Made by a program: the position numbers and the translations under genes. The notes beneath the pieces are model-generated. The model did no database searches. It was not told where the DNA came from and saw nothing but the letters and a program-made list of their open reading frames with translations. Of a DNA stretch of 64,000 nucleotides, positions 18,442-29,695 are shown in pieces. Position 1 is the first letter of the stretch; the number at the start of each line of letters is the position of its first letter. This stretch comes from CAIKMD01 sp963803265 (GTDB lineage Bacteria > Pseudomonadota > Alphaproteobacteria > ATCC43930 > CGMCC-115725), in NCBI GenBank assembly GCA_963803265.1, contig CAWDLZ010000013.1, positions 124,001 through 188,000 of the forward strand, given 5' to 3'.

Positions 18442-20210
18442 ATGACGGCGGAGCAGATGAACGGGGCCGAAATCGTCATCAGGGCGCTGAGCGATCAGGG
18501 CGTCGATGTCGTATTCGGCTATCCCGGCGGCGCGGTGCTACCGATCTACGACGCGCTGTTCAAGCAGAACCGGCTGCGGCACATCCTGGTGCGACACGAG
18601 CAGGGCGCCGTTCACGCGGCCGAAGGCTATGCACGATCAACCGGCAAGGTGGGCGTCGTGCTGCGTCACCAGCGGCCCGGGCGCGACCAACACGGTAACC
18701 GGTCTCACCGACGCGCTGATGGATTCGGTGCCGCTCGTCTGCCTGACCGGCCAGGTGCCCACCCATCTCATCGGCAACGACGCGTTCCAGGAGGCCGACA
18801 CCACCGGCATCACGCGGCCCTGCACCAAGCACAATTATCTGGTCAAGGACGTGAACGAGCTGGCGCGCGTGATGCACGAGGCCTTCTATGTCGCGCGAAC
18901 CGGCCGGCCCGGCCCGGTCGTTGTCGATCTGCCGAAGGACGTGCTGTTCGCGATCGGGACCTATCTTCCGCCCGAGATGGTGCCGCGAGCGCAAATCCTA
19001 CCGCCCGCAGACCGATCCCGATCCGGCGCGGATCGCCGAGGCGGCAGCGCTGATCGCGCGCGCCAAGAAACCGCTTTTCTACGGCGGCGGCGGCATCATC
19101 AATTCGGGAATGCGCGCCTGCGAGATCTTCGCCGAGCTGGTCGCGATGACGGACTATCCGTGCACGCTGACGCTCATGGGATTGGGCGCGCTTCCGGCCT
19201 CAGACAAGCATTTTCTCGGCCTCGTCGGCATGCACGGCACCTACGAGTCCAACCTGGCCATGCACGATTGCGACGTGATGATCAATGTCGGCGCGCGGTT
19301 CGACGACCGCGTCACCGGCAAGCTCGACGCCTTCTCGCCGCATTCGCAGAAAATCCACATCGACATCGATCCATCCTCGATCAACAAGAACGTGCGCGTC
19401 GACCTCGCCGTGGTCGGCGACGCGGCGAAGGTGCTGGAAGCGCTGATCGCGGCCTTGAAGGCGCGGCGCTTCGAGCCGGACCGCGCGGCATTAGGCAAAT
19501 GGTGGAAAGAGATCGAGCAATGGCGCAAGCGCGACTGCCTGCGCTACGAGAACTCCGACAAGATCATCAAGCCGCAATACGCGATCGAGCGGCTCTATGC
19601 GCTGACGCGGGGGCGCGAGACCTTCGTCACCACCGAAGTCGGTCAGCATCAGATGTGGGCGGCGCAGCTCTTCAAGTTCGAGCAACCCTGCCACTGGATG
19701 ACCTCGGGCGGCCTCGGCACCATGGGCTACGGCCTGCCCGCCGCGATCGGCGTCCAGATCGCGCACCCCGACGCGCTCGTAGTCGACATCGCCGGCGAGG
19801 CCTCGATCCTGATGAATATCCAGGAGATGTCGACCGCCTGTCAGTACCGGCTGCCGGTGAAGATATTCATCCTCAACAACCAGTACATGGGCATGGTGCG
19901 CCAGTGGCAGGAGCTGCTGCATGGCGGGCGCTATTCCGAAAGCTACACTGCCGCGCTGCCGGATTTCGTCAAGCTCGCGGAGGCTTTCGGCGCGCGCGGC
20001 TTGCGCGCAACCAAACCCGAAGAGGTCGATGCCGTGATCGAGGAGATGCTGGCGATCGACGGGCCGGTCATCGTCGACGTCGCGGTCGATCCGGCCGAGA
20101 ACTGCTTTCCGATGATTCCCGCGGGCGCGGCGCACAACGAGATGATTCTCGGCCCCGCCGACAAGAAATCCGAAGGTCCGGTTTCGGAAGAGGGAATGGT
20201 CCTGGTTTGA
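18442..20210 (+). CDS. ilvB: Acetolactate synthase large subunit (two frameshifts)
   Basis: About 588 residues in three ThDP-enzyme domains: GVDVVFGYPGGAVLPIYDAL and HEQGAVHAAEGYARSTGK (N-terminal), HFLGLVGMHGTYESNLAMHDCDV (central) and GLPAAIGVQIAHPDALVVDIAGEAS with ILNNQYMGMVRQWQELLHGG (C-terminal). It condenses two pyruvates, or pyruvate and 2-oxobutyrate, in valine and isoleucine synthesis, with IlvN as regulator. Insertions near 18665 (before VTSGPGATNTV) and 19003 (before KSYRPQTD) explain the split frame and close it exactly. ilvN starts 31 bases downstream, so ilvBNC appear to be one operon. Confidence 0.92.
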
Positions 20211-20241
20211 CGGGCCGGGGCCGGCCGCAAGGGAGCCGAAT

Positions 20242-20745
20242 TTGAGCGAGATCGAGCGGCACGCGATTGCCGTGCTGGTGGACAACGAGCCGGGCGTCCT
20301 CGCCCGGGTCATCGGGCTGTTCGCCGGCCGCGGCTATAATATCGAAAGCCTGACCGTCGCCGAGGTCGATCGCGCCAACAACCTGTCGCGCATCACCATC
20401 GTGACCTCGGGCACGCCGATGATCATCGAGCAGATCAAGGCGCAGCTGTCGCGCCTCGTGCCGGTGCGCGTGGTCAAGGATCTGACCGAGGAGGGGCCCT
20501 GCGTCGAGCGCGAACTGGTGCTCATCAAGATGGCTGGAACCGGCGACAAGCGCATCGAATCCCTGCGCTTGGCCGATATTTTCCGTGCCCGCGTCGTCGA
20601 TTCGACGATCGAGAGCTTCGTGTTCGAGGTGACCGGTTCGGCCGATAAGCTCGACGCCTTCATCAACCTGATGCAGCCGCTCGGCCTCGTCGATGTTTCA
20701 CGCACCGGCGTCGTCGCGATCTCGCGCGGCGCGAGCAAATTCTAA
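20242..20745 (+). CDS. ilvN: Acetolactate synthase regulatory (small) subunit
   Basis: 167 residues from TTG 20242 with AAGGGAG upstream. The N-terminal ACT domain (HAIAVLVDNEPGVLARVIGLFAGRGYNIESLTV) binds valine for feedback inhibition; the C-terminal part (FRARVVDSTIESFVFEVTGSADKLDAFI) is the usual small-subunit domain, so this is the full-length two-domain form. It lies between ilvB and ilvC, 15 bases before the latter, and completes the acetohydroxyacid synthase holoenzyme. Confidence 0.94.
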   Translation: MSEIERHAIAVLVDNEPGVLARVIGLFAGRGYNIESLTVAEVDRANNLSRITIVTSGTPMIIEQIKAQLSRLVPVRVVKDLTEEGPCVERELVLIKMAGTGDKRIESLRLADIFRARVVDSTIESFVFEVTGSADKLDAFINLMQPLGLVDVSRTGVVAISRGASKF

Positions 20746-20760
20746 AGAGAGGGAAAATCG

Positions 20761-21780
20761 ATGCGCGTCTATTACGATCGGGATGCCGACGTCAATCTGA
20801 TCAAGGGCAAGAGAGTTCTCGTCGTCGGCTATGGCAGCCAAGGCCATGCCCATGCGATGAATTTGCGCGACAGCGGCGTGAAGGATGTCCGCGTCGCGTT
20901 GCGCGGCGGTTCGGGCTCGGCGGTCAAGGCCGAGGCCGCCAAATTCGAGGTCATGGCGCCGGCGGACGGCGCGAAATGGGCCGACGTCGTGATGATCCTG
21001 ACGCCCGACGAGCTGCAGGCCAAGCTCTATGCCGACGATCTGAAGCTCAATATGCGGCCCGACACGGCGATCGCGTTCGCGCACGGCTTCAACATTCATT
21101 TCAAGCTCATCGAGCCGCGGCCCGACATGGACGTGTTCATGATCGCACCCAAGGGTCCCGGCCATACCGTGCGCTCGGAATATCTCAGGGGCGGCGGCGT
21201 GCCTTGCCTCGTCGCGGTCGAGCAGAATCCATCGGGAAACGCGCTCGAAATCGCGCTTTCCTACGCCTCGGCGATCGGCGGCGGACGCGCCGGCGTGATC
21301 GAGACGACCTTCAAGGAGGAATGCGAGACCGACCTCTTCGGCGAGCAATGCGTGCTATGCGGCGGGCTCACTTCGCTCATCATGGCGGGTTACGAGACTC
21401 TGGTCGAGGCCGGCTACGCGCCCGAGATGGCATATTTCGAGTGCCTGCACGAGGTGAAGCTGATCGTCGACCTCATGTATGAAGGTGGCATCGCCAATAT
21501 GCGCTACTCGATCTCGAATACTGCCGAGTATGGCGACTATACGCGGGGTCCCCGGGTCATCAACGACGCTGTCAAGGCCGAGATGAAGCGCGTTCTCGAC
21601 GACATCCAATCCGGGCGCTTCGCCAAGGAATGGGTGCTGGAAAACGCCGCCGGTCAGGCCAGCTTCAAGGCCCTGCGGCGGCGCGGCGCCGAACATCCGG
21701 TCGAGCAGGTCGGGGCGAAGCTCCGGGCGATGATGCCCTGGATCGCCCAAAACCGGCTGGTGGATAAGTCGCGGAACTGA
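20761..21780 (+). CDS. ilvC: Ketol-acid reductoisomerase
   Basis: 339 residues, the short class I enzyme. The Rossmann NADPH site is VLVVGYGSQGHAHAMNLRDSG, the metal-binding region includes TTFKEECETDLFGEQCVLCGG, and the C-terminal knotted helical domain contains ETLVEAGYAPEMAYFECLHEVKL. It converts acetolactate to dihydroxyisovalerate, the second common step of branched-chain amino-acid synthesis. AGAGAGGG precedes the ATG. Last gene of ilvBNC. No frame damage is seen. Confidence 0.96.
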   Translation: MRVYYDRDADVNLIKGKRVLVVGYGSQGHAHAMNLRDSGVKDVRVALRGGSGSAVKAEAAKFEVMAPADGAKWADVVMILTPDELQAKLYADDLKLNMRPDTAIAFAHGFNIHFKLIEPRPDMDVFMIAPKGPGHTVRSEYLRGGGVPCLVAVEQNPSGNALEIALSYASAIGGGRAGVIETTFKEECETDLFGEQCVLCGGLTSLIMAGYETLVEAGYAPEMAYFECLHEVKLIVDLMYEGGIANMRYSISNTAEYGDYTRGPRVINDAVKAEMKRVLDDIQSGRFAKEWVLENAAGQASFKALRRRGAEHPVEQVGAKLRAMMPWIAQNRLVDKSRN

Positions 21781-22279
21781 ATGGCCGGGGGCTTACGGCG
21801 CGTTTGGACCGAAGCGGGGTCGGGACGCCACCGCCGAACCTCGGCTTGGTGGCGCGCCCGGGGCGAAATGGGTCCGATCCGCCGCAAAGCGGGCTAAATG
21901 CCGGAGCCGAGAGAGAGAACTTGCGAGTCCGGTAACAAACGGGATAGAGATATCCTTAAGAATATCGCGGAATGGTAAGCGTAAGGAATTGTAAGGGGAC
22001 GCCTTCTGGGGTAAGGGGTTTCCTTGCGGAGCGGAATCCGTGGGTCGCGAGGACGTAATGGTCGCAAGGACGGTATGGCACAGCGAAGGCCGGGTGCGGA
22101 TGCGCCGCCCCAGCGTTGCGCGTGCCGGTGCGAGCCAGAGCCAAGCGCGCCGCCTGCGGCGGGGCTACGAAGGGTTGCGGCGACTTACCAGCCCCTGAGT
22201 GCGGGACGCGAGGCCTGCTCGCGCTTGGGGGTTATCGCCACGGCCGCATCGCTGCTCTTTCGATAAAGGATTCGCGCCC
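21781..22279. other. Intergenic region ilvC-leuA with a strong hairpin and palindromic elements
   Basis: No convincing gene. 21826-21854 forms a tight hairpin (CGCCACC-GCCGA, loop ACC, TCGGC-TT-GGTGGCG) without a T-run, so not an ordinary terminator. An almost palindromic GATATCCTTAAGAATATC lies at 21949-21966, followed by four close GTAAG units up to 22015. Such features could mark an operator or leader for leuA, but no leucine-rich leader peptide was found. Confidence 0.5.
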
Positions 22280-23881
22280 ATGAGCGCCAGTAAGACCCGC
22301 GTCGCCAAAATCGGCGCCGCCGAGACCACGGCCAAGTCGCCCGCTTCCCAGCGGGTCATCATTTTTGACACCACGCTCCGCGACGGCGAGCAATCGCCGG
22401 GCGCCTCGATGAATCTCGAAGAGAAGATCAGGATCGCCATGCTCCTCGAAGAGATGGGGATCGATGTGATCGAGGCGGGGTTCCCGATCGCCTCGAACGG
22501 CGATTTCGAGGCGGTGCGCGAGATTGCCAAGCGCGTCAAGACCGCGACCGTGTGCGGCCTCGCGCGCGCCGGGCGGGCGGACATCGATCGCTGCTGGGAG
22601 GCGGTGCAACACGCCCAGCGGCCGCGTATCCACACCTTCATCTCGACCTCGCCGCTGCACATGAAGTTCAAGCTGCAGATGACACCCGAGCAGGTCCATC
22701 AGGCGGTGATCGACAGCGTCACCCACGCGCGCAATCTCTGCCCGGATGTCGAATGGTCGTGCGAGGACGGCTCGCGCACCGAGCACGATTTCCTCTGCCG
22801 CACCGTCGAGACCGCGATCGCGGCGGGTGCCGGCACGGTCAACATCCCCGACACGGTCGGTTACGCCGTGCCCGAGGAGTTCGCGGGCCTCATCCGCATG
22901 TTGTTCGACCGCGTTCCCAACATCGACAAGGCCGTGATCTCGGTCCACTGCCACAACGATCTCGGCCTGGCGGTGGCGAATTCCCTGGCCGCGGTCGGCG
23001 CGGGCGCGCGCCAGATCGAATGCACCGTCAACGGGCTCGGCGAGCGCGCCGGCAACGCCGCCATGGAAGAGATCGTCATGGCCTTGCGCACGCGCCAAGA
23101 CCGCATGCCCTACCGCGCGAACGTCAAGTCGGAATACATCACCCGCGCCTCGCGTCTCGTTTCGGCCATCACCGGCTTCGTCGTGCAGCCCAACAAGGCG
23201 ATCGTCGGCGCCAACGCCTTCGCGCATGAGAGCGGCATCCACCAGGATGGCATGCTGAAGCATTCCGGCACCTACGAGATTATGACCCCGGAGTCGGTGG
23301 GTCTCGGCAAGTCGACGCTGGTGATGGGCAAGCATTCCGGCCGGCACGCCTTCAAGATGAAATTGAAGGAATTGGGTTTCGAGGTCGGGGACAACGCGCT
23401 CAACGAGGTGTTCCGTCGCTTCAAGGATCTCGCCGACCGCAAGAAGGAAATATACGACGAAGACATCGTCGCCCTCATGGACGAGGAGATCCAGCACGGC
23501 GCCGAGCATATCAAGTTCGTCTCCCTGCAGGTGATCGCCGGCTCGAAGGGTCCGCAATCGGCGGAGCTCGAGCTCGAGCTCGATGGCGCGCGGCGGGTGG
23601 CAAAGACCACCGGCAACGGACCGGTCGACGCGACCTTCAACGCCATCAAGGCGATCGTGCCCCACGAGGCGAAGCTGCTGCTCTATCAAGTCAGCGCGGT
23701 CACCCAAGGCACCGATGCGCAGGCCGAGGTGACGGTGCGGCTCGAGGAGGACGGCAAGACCGTGAATGGCCAGGGCGCCGACCCGGACACGCTGGTCGCC
23801 TCGGCGCGGGCCTATATCCACGCTTTGAACAAACTGATGACCAAACGGGCGAAAACGGCGCCCGCCGCGATGTCGGCTTGA
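22280..23881 (+). CDS. leuA: 2-isopropylmalate synthase
   Basis: 533 residues from ATG 22280. The catalytic barrel shows IIFDTTLRDGEQSPGASM, SVHCHNDLGLAVANSLAAV (metal-binding HxH) and GANAFAHESGIHQDGMLK; the C-terminal regulatory domain with leucine-binding fold is present (EHIKFVSLQVIAGSKG onward). It condenses acetyl-CoA and 2-oxoisovalerate, the first leucine-specific step. It follows the ilvBNC unit after a 500-bp gap, so it probably has its own promoter. A longer in-frame start at 22199 adds a non-conserved stretch and is rejected. Confidence 0.95.
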   Translation: MSASKTRVAKIGAAETTAKSPASQRVIIFDTTLRDGEQSPGASMNLEEKIRIAMLLEEMGIDVIEAGFPIASNGDFEAVREIAKRVKTATVCGLARAGRADIDRCWEAVQHAQRPRIHTFISTSPLHMKFKLQMTPEQVHQAVIDSVTHARNLCPDVEWSCEDGSRTEHDFLCRTVETAIAAGAGTVNIPDTVGYAVPEEFAGLIRMLFDRVPNIDKAVISVHCHNDLGLAVANSLAAVGAGARQIECTVNGLGERAGNAAMEEIVMALRTRQDRMPYRANVKSEYITRASRLVSAITGFVVQPNKAIVGANAFAHESGIHQDGMLKHSGTYEIMTPESVGLGKSTLVMGKHSGRHAFKMKLKELGFEVGDNALNEVFRRFKDLADRKKEIYDEDIVALMDEEIQHGAEHIKFVSLQVIAGSKGPQSAELELELDGARRVAKTTGNGPVDATFNAIKAIVPHEAKLLLYQVSAVTQGTDAQAEVTVRLEEDGKTVNGQGADPDTLVASARAYIHALNKLMTKRAKTAPAAMSA

Positions 23882-23952
23882 TGCGGCAGGCACGCGCGCC
23901 GGTCCCGCCGGACCGTCGCGACGTTTTCCATGCGGCGGACTGAAACAGGGTT

Positions 23953-24997
<1,045 letters not shown>

Positions 24998-25064
24998 TCG
25001 TCCGGCTCCGCGCCGTCGCGGAGCCGCGTGAGTTGCCGTATTTCGGAGGTTGGCGGGCTTTTCG

Positions 25065-25952
25065 ATGCGGATTTCGGCTCCAATCAGAGCGACGGCGCAG
25101 CGGCTTACGCTCCCCTTTCTGGTCTTCGTCTCGACCATGCTCGTCGTCTTCGGCAAGACCGATCTCCTGCTCTATGAGGGTGTGCGCGCGGCGGTATCGG
25201 ACCGTATGGCGCCGATCCTCGAGGCCGTCAGCCAACCGGTCGCCACCGTGACCGGCGCGCTTCGGGCGGTGTCCGACGCCATCGATGTTTATCGCGACAA
25301 CGCCAATCTGCGCGAGGAAAACGCGCGGCTGCTGCAATGGCAGGAAGTCGCGCGCCGGCTGGCGTCCGAGAATGCCGAGTTGCGCCAAGTGACGAAGCTC
25401 GTGCCGCAAGACACGGTAAGCTCGATTTCCGGCCGGGTGATCGCGGATTCGGGCGGCGCTTTCGCGCGCAACGTGCTGGTGAATGTCGGCCTCGGCGACG
25501 GCGTCGAGCGCGGGCAGGCGGCGATGACCGGCGACGGGCTGGTCGGCCGCGTCGCCGAAGTGGGCCAGCGCACGGCCCGCATCTTGCTGCTGACCGATCT
25601 CAACTCGCACATCCCGGTCGAGTTCGAGGACACGCATGAGCGCGCGGTGCTCGAAGGCGACAACTCCGAAGAGCCGCTCCTCGTATACCTGCCCCCAAAG
25701 ATCGAGGCGAAAGTCGGCGAGCGCATCGTCACGGGCGGCGAAGGCGGGGTTTTCCCGCCTGGACTGCCCGTCGGCGTGGTGTCCTCGGTTTCAGGCGATG
25801 TGATCCGCGTCGAGCCTTTGGCCGAATTGGCGCGGCTCGAGGTCGTGCGCATCGTCGATTTCGGGCTGTCGGGAGTTTTGCCGCAAAGCGCGGTGCCGGC
25901 GCCCAAGGCGCCGGCCAAGCGCGGCAAGTCGGCCGCTCCCGGGGCGAGCTGA
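25065..25952 (+). CDS. mreC: Rod shape-determining protein MreC
   Basis: About 295 residues: a short cytosolic start, one membrane helix (LPFLVFVSTMLVVFGKTDLLL), a coiled coil (NANLREENARLLQWQEVARRL) and the beta-rich periplasmic core (VGLGDGVERGQAAMTGDGLVGRVAEVG; GERIVTGGEGGVFPPGLPVG). It links MreB to the wall-synthesis enzymes. ATG 25065 is chosen although the GGAGG at 25045 is 15 bases away; TTG 25050 is too close to it. mreD follows after one base. Confidence 0.92.
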   Translation: MRISAPIRATAQRLTLPFLVFVSTMLVVFGKTDLLLYEGVRAAVSDRMAPILEAVSQPVATVTGALRAVSDAIDVYRDNANLREENARLLQWQEVARRLASENAELRQVTKLVPQDTVSSISGRVIADSGGAFARNVLVNVGLGDGVERGQAAMTGDGLVGRVAEVGQRTARILLLTDLNSHIPVEFEDTHERAVLEGDNSEEPLLVYLPPKIEAKVGERIVTGGEGGVFPPGLPVGVVSSVSGDVIRVEPLAELARLEVVRIVDFGLSGVLPQSAVPAPKAPAKRGKSAAPGAS

Positions 25953-25953
25953 G

Positions 25954-26475
25954 ATGTTGACGCCGCGCGCTGCGGAACCGGATGTTGGCTACCCCGCGCG
26001 GCTCGTGCCGTGCCTGTCGACGCTGCTGTTCGCCGTCATTTCGGTCGTGCCGCTCAATCTTCCGGGTTTTGCGGTCGTGACGCCGGCCTTTGCGCTCATG
26101 GCGGCGTTCCACTGGACGGTCTATCGCCCCGGCCTGCTGCCATTGAGCGCGGTCTTCGCGATCGGGTTGTCGCTCGATCTTCTCAATGGAACGCCCTATG
26201 TCGGATTATCGGCGCTCACGCTGCTGCTCGCGCGCGCCGTGGTGATGAGTCAGCGCCAGTTCTTCCTCGACCGCAGTTTCCCGGTGGTGTGGCTCGGCTT
26301 CCTCGTGCTGACGGTCGGAAATTTCGCCTTTCTGTGGGCTTTCGTCAGCATGCTCTATGGCGCACCTTTGGGGCTGCGCCCCTTCGTGTTCCAGGCCGTG
26401 TTGACGGTCTCGTGTTTTCCGGTGGGAAGCTATCTGCTGGCACGGGCGCATCGCGCCTTTCTGATTCGGGCCTGA
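25954..26475 (+). CDS. mreD: Rod shape-determining protein MreD
   Basis: 173 residues with five predicted membrane helices (LVPCLSTLLFAVISVVPLNL first, FVFQAVLTVSCFPVGSYLLA last). Family knowledge: inner-membrane scaffold of the elongasome that binds MreC. The gene starts immediately after mreC and ends three bases before mrdA, in one operon. Sequence conservation in MreD is low; the call rests on topology and position. Confidence 0.88.
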   Translation: MLTPRAAEPDVGYPARLVPCLSTLLFAVISVVPLNLPGFAVVTPAFALMAAFHWTVYRPGLLPLSAVFAIGLSLDLLNGTPYVGLSALTLLLARAVVMSQRQFFLDRSFPVVWLGFLVLTVGNFAFLWAFVSMLYGAPLGLRPFVFQAVLTVSCFPVGSYLLARAHRAFLIRA

Positions 26476-26478
26476 GAC

Positions 26479-28383
26479 GTGGCGAGGGACAGCAATCGCA
26501 ACGCGCTGCTGACCCGCCGCGCGATTTTGCTTGGCTGCGGGCAGCTCGCGCTGCTGGGCGCGCTGGCGGGCCGGCTCTATTACCTTCAGGTGGTGCAATC
26601 CGACCGCTACGCCATGCAGTCGGACGAGAACCGCATCAACATCCGCCTTCTCGCGCCGCCGCGCGGGCGGATCGTCGATCGCTTTGGCGTGTCGCTCGCC
26701 GAGAACCGGCCGACCTACCGGGCGGTTCTCGTCGCCGAGCAGGCCGGCGACATCCAGGCGACGCTCGATGCGGTCGGGACGCTGATTCCGCTGAGCGACG
26801 CCGATCAGCGGCGTGTCTTGCGCGACATCCGTGACAAATTGAGCTTCGTTCCGGTCGCGGTCCGAGAAAATCTGAGCTGGGAAGAGATGGCGCGCATCGA
26901 GGTCAATACCCTCGAGCTGCCCGGGGTTTCGATCGAGCAGGCTCTGACGCGCTTTTATCCGTTCGGCGAGACCGCATCCCACGTCGTCGGCTACGTCGCC
27001 GCGGTGTCGGAAAAGGATCTCGACGGCGACGATCCGCTGCTGGAGCTGCCCGATTTCCGCATTGGCACGAGCGGCATCGAAAAGGCCTACGATCTCGATC
27101 TGCGTGGCACCGCCGGCACGAGCCAGGTGGAGGTCAACGCCTTCGGCCGCGTGGTGCGGGAGTTGGCGCGCGAGGAAGGCATGCCGGGGCAGGACATCGC
27201 CTTGGGCCTCGACATCGAGCTGCAAGACCTGGCGGTCAAGCGCTGCACCGCGCAAGGGAGCGCTTCTTGCGTTTTGTTGGATGCCTGGACCGGCGAGGTG
27301 CTGGTGATGGCCTCGACGCCCGGCTTCGATCCCGGCGCCTTTGCCGCGGGCCTGACGCCGGCGATGTGGCAGACCCTCGTCAGCGACCCGATGAACCCGC
27401 TCAACAACAAGGCGATCGGCGGTAGCTATGCGCCCGGCTCGACCTTCAAGCCGCTGGTCGCGATGGCGGCGCTCGAAGCGGGCCTCATTACGCCCGACAC
27501 CGAATTCTCCTGCCCCGGCACGTTCCAGCTCGGCGACGCGGTGTTCCATTGCTGGAAAAAGGGCGGTCACGGCACGCTGTCGCTGCACCGCGCGATCCGC
27601 GAATCATGCGACGTCTTCTTCTATCACACCGCCGATTTGCTCGGCATCGATCGCATTGCCGAGATGGCGAACCGCTTCGGTCTCGGCGTCGAGCTCGGCA
27701 TCGACATCCCCGGCGAGAAGGCCGGCGTCATTCCGACCCGCGCCTGGAAAATGGCGACCACCGGCGTCGCTTGGCAGCGCGGCGAAACGATCAGCTGCGG
27801 CATCGGTCAAAGCTTCGTCTCGGTCACGCCGCTGCAATTGGCGATCTATGTCGCGCGCCTGGCGACCGCGCACGCCGTGGTGCCGCGCCTTGTGCGCAAG
27901 CAAGGCGTCATGACGCCGAGCAGCCCGGTGGCGACGGGGATCGATCCGGATTTCGCGCCGCTCGGGGTGCAGCAGAGCCATCTCGACGCGATCCTCGACG
28001 GCATGTACGGTGCCGTCAACGAGGCGCACGGCACCGCTTATGGCGTGCGGATCGACGATCCGGCGATGGCTATCGGCGGCAAAACCGGCACGGCCCAGGT
28101 CCACCACTACAGCGAGGCCGAGCGCGAGCACGGCCATCTCACCGGCATGAGCGTGCCGTGGAAGGATCGCGACCACGCTCTCTTTATCGCGTTCGCGCCG
28201 GTCGGCGCGCCGCGCTACGCCTGCGCCGTCGTGGTCGAGCATGGCGGCGCCAGCGGCGGCGAGGGCGGCGCGGTCGCGGCGCCGATCGCCCATGACCTGC
28301 TGCTCGAGGTGCAGAAGCGCGATCCCGTCCACCGCGTGCCGGATCGGCCCTTCGGCGGCCCGCCGACGCTGGCGTCGGGCTGA
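26479..28383 (+). CDS. mrdA: Penicillin-binding protein 2 (elongasome transpeptidase)
   Basis: 634 residues from GTG 26479. One N-terminal membrane anchor (RAILLGCGQLALLGALAGRLYYL), a PBP dimerisation domain (PPRGRIVDRFGVSLAENRP) and the transpeptidase domain with active-site SxxK in APGSTFKPLVAM, the SxD triad in RESCDVFFY, as in other PBP2 proteins, and KTGT in GGKTGTAQVHHY. It cross-links peptidoglycan during lateral growth with RodA. No frame damage is present. An 80-codon antisense frame is a shadow of this gene. Confidence 0.95.
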   Translation: MARDSNRNALLTRRAILLGCGQLALLGALAGRLYYLQVVQSDRYAMQSDENRINIRLLAPPRGRIVDRFGVSLAENRPTYRAVLVAEQAGDIQATLDAVGTLIPLSDADQRRVLRDIRDKLSFVPVAVRENLSWEEMARIEVNTLELPGVSIEQALTRFYPFGETASHVVGYVAAVSEKDLDGDDPLLELPDFRIGTSGIEKAYDLDLRGTAGTSQVEVNAFGRVVRELAREEGMPGQDIALGLDIELQDLAVKRCTAQGSASCVLLDAWTGEVLVMASTPGFDPGAFAAGLTPAMWQTLVSDPMNPLNNKAIGGSYAPGSTFKPLVAMAALEAGLITPDTEFSCPGTFQLGDAVFHCWKKGGHGTLSLHRAIRESCDVFFYHTADLLGIDRIAEMANRFGLGVELGIDIPGEKAGVIPTRAWKMATTGVAWQRGETISCGIGQSFVSVTPLQLAIYVARLATAHAVVPRLVRKQGVMTPSSPVATGIDPDFAPLGVQQSHLDAILDGMYGAVNEAHGTAYGVRIDDPAMAIGGKTGTAQVHHYSEAEREHGHLTGMSVPWKDRDHALFIAFAPVGAPRYACAVVVEHGGASGGEGGAVAAPIAHDLLLEVQKRDPVHRVPDRPFGGPPTLASG

Positions 28384-28389
28384 GCCTCG

Positions 28390-29532
28390 ATGCATTCGAC
28401 GCTCGATACTTCGCCGCCTCGGCAAAGTTTCGCATTGAAGCTCCTCGGCACCAATTGGGGTCTGCTGCTATTGCTATGCGCCATCGCCGGGATCGGTTTC
28501 GCGATGCTCTATTCGGCGGCGAACGGACATTGGGAGCCGTGGGCGAGCAAGCAGGTGGTGCGGTTCGCTGTCGCGGTCGTGTTGATGATGGCAGTAGCCA
28601 CCGTCGATCTCCGCTTTTGGCTGCGCTCGGCCTACGCGATCTACGCGGGTGCGTTGTTGCTGCTCGTCGCGGTCGAGCTGCGCGGTGCGGTCGGCATGGG
28701 CGCGCAGCGCTGGATCGATCTGGGTGTCATCCAGCTCCAACCCTCCGAACTCACCAAGATCGCGCTCATCCTGGTCTTGGCGCGCTATTTCAGCGGGCTG
28801 ACGGCGGAGGAGGTGGGCCGGCCGACGCGGCTCCTCGTGCCAGCGCTTCTTGTCTTGACTCCCGCGGCGCTGGTGCTGAAGCAGCCCGATCTCGGCACCG
28901 CGATGATGCTGGTGGCGGGCGGGGGCGCCATGTTCTTTCTCGCCGGCGTGCGGTGGTGGAAATTCGCGGCCGTGATCGCGGCCGGCGGCGGGATCATTCC
29001 GATCGCGTGGCGCTTCCTGCGCGACTATCAGAAGAACCGCATCTACACCTTCCTCGACCCCGAAAGCGATCCCTTGGGCGCGGGCTATCACAGCCTGCAA
29101 TCGAAGATCGCGATCGGGTCGGGCGGGACATTCGGTAAGGGCTTCCTGATGGGCAGCCAGGCTCATCTGAGCTTTCTGCCGGAAAAGCAGACCGATTTCA
29201 TCTTCACCATGCTCGCCGAGGAATTCGGCCTTATCGGCGGCCTGGCGTTACTCGGCCTTTACACGCTGGTCTTCGCTTATGGCTTCGCGATCGCGTTCCG
29301 CAGCCGCAGCTTGTTCGGGCGGTTGCTCGCACTGGGAGTGACCGTCAACGTCTTCCTCTATGTCTTCATCAACACCGCGATGGTGATGGGTCTTATTCCC
29401 GTAGTGGGCGTGCCGTTGCCGCTCATTTCCTATGGCGGCACGGCGATGCTGACCGTGATGTACGGCTTCGGCTTGATGATGTGCGTCTATGTCCATCGCG
29501 ATGCCCGCCTCGGCCGCCCCGGCGACGAGTGA
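28390..29532 (+). CDS. rodA: Peptidoglycan glycosyltransferase RodA (SEDS family)
   Basis: 380 residues with about ten membrane helices. The SEDS signature is present: GAQRWIDLGVIQLQPSELTKIALI, then GKGFLMGSQAHLSFLPEKQTDFIFTMLAEE containing the conserved catalytic-site Asp, and PLPLISYGGTAMLTVM at the end. It polymerises lipid II in partnership with PBP2, encoded seven bases upstream. Last gene of mreBCD-mrdA-rodA. Confidence 0.95.
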   Translation: MHSTLDTSPPRQSFALKLLGTNWGLLLLLCAIAGIGFAMLYSAANGHWEPWASKQVVRFAVAVVLMMAVATVDLRFWLRSAYAIYAGALLLLVAVELRGAVGMGAQRWIDLGVIQLQPSELTKIALILVLARYFSGLTAEEVGRPTRLLVPALLVLTPAALVLKQPDLGTAMMLVAGGGAMFFLAGVRWWKFAAVIAAGGGIIPIAWRFLRDYQKNRIYTFLDPESDPLGAGYHSLQSKIAIGSGGTFGKGFLMGSQAHLSFLPEKQTDFIFTMLAEEFGLIGGLALLGLYTLVFAYGFAIAFRSRSLFGRLLALGVTVNVFLYVFINTAMVMGLIPVVGVPLPLISYGGTAMLTVMYGFGLMMCVYVHRDARLGRPGDE

Positions 29533-29619
29533 GGCACTCTCGACAAGGCGGCATCGGCTTGATATAAGCGCGCCGGCCCTTGGGGCAGTCGGATCGAGCG
29601 CGCGCGCGCGCAAATCGGC

Positions 29620-29695
<76 letters not shown>

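Noticed and set aside
22232..23893. 553-codon open frame antisense to leuA
   Set aside because: High-GC shadow frame; leuA on the other strand has all conserved motifs.
26206..27588. 460-codon antisense frame over mreD and mrdA
   Set aside because: Low-complexity shadow of the mrdA coding strand.
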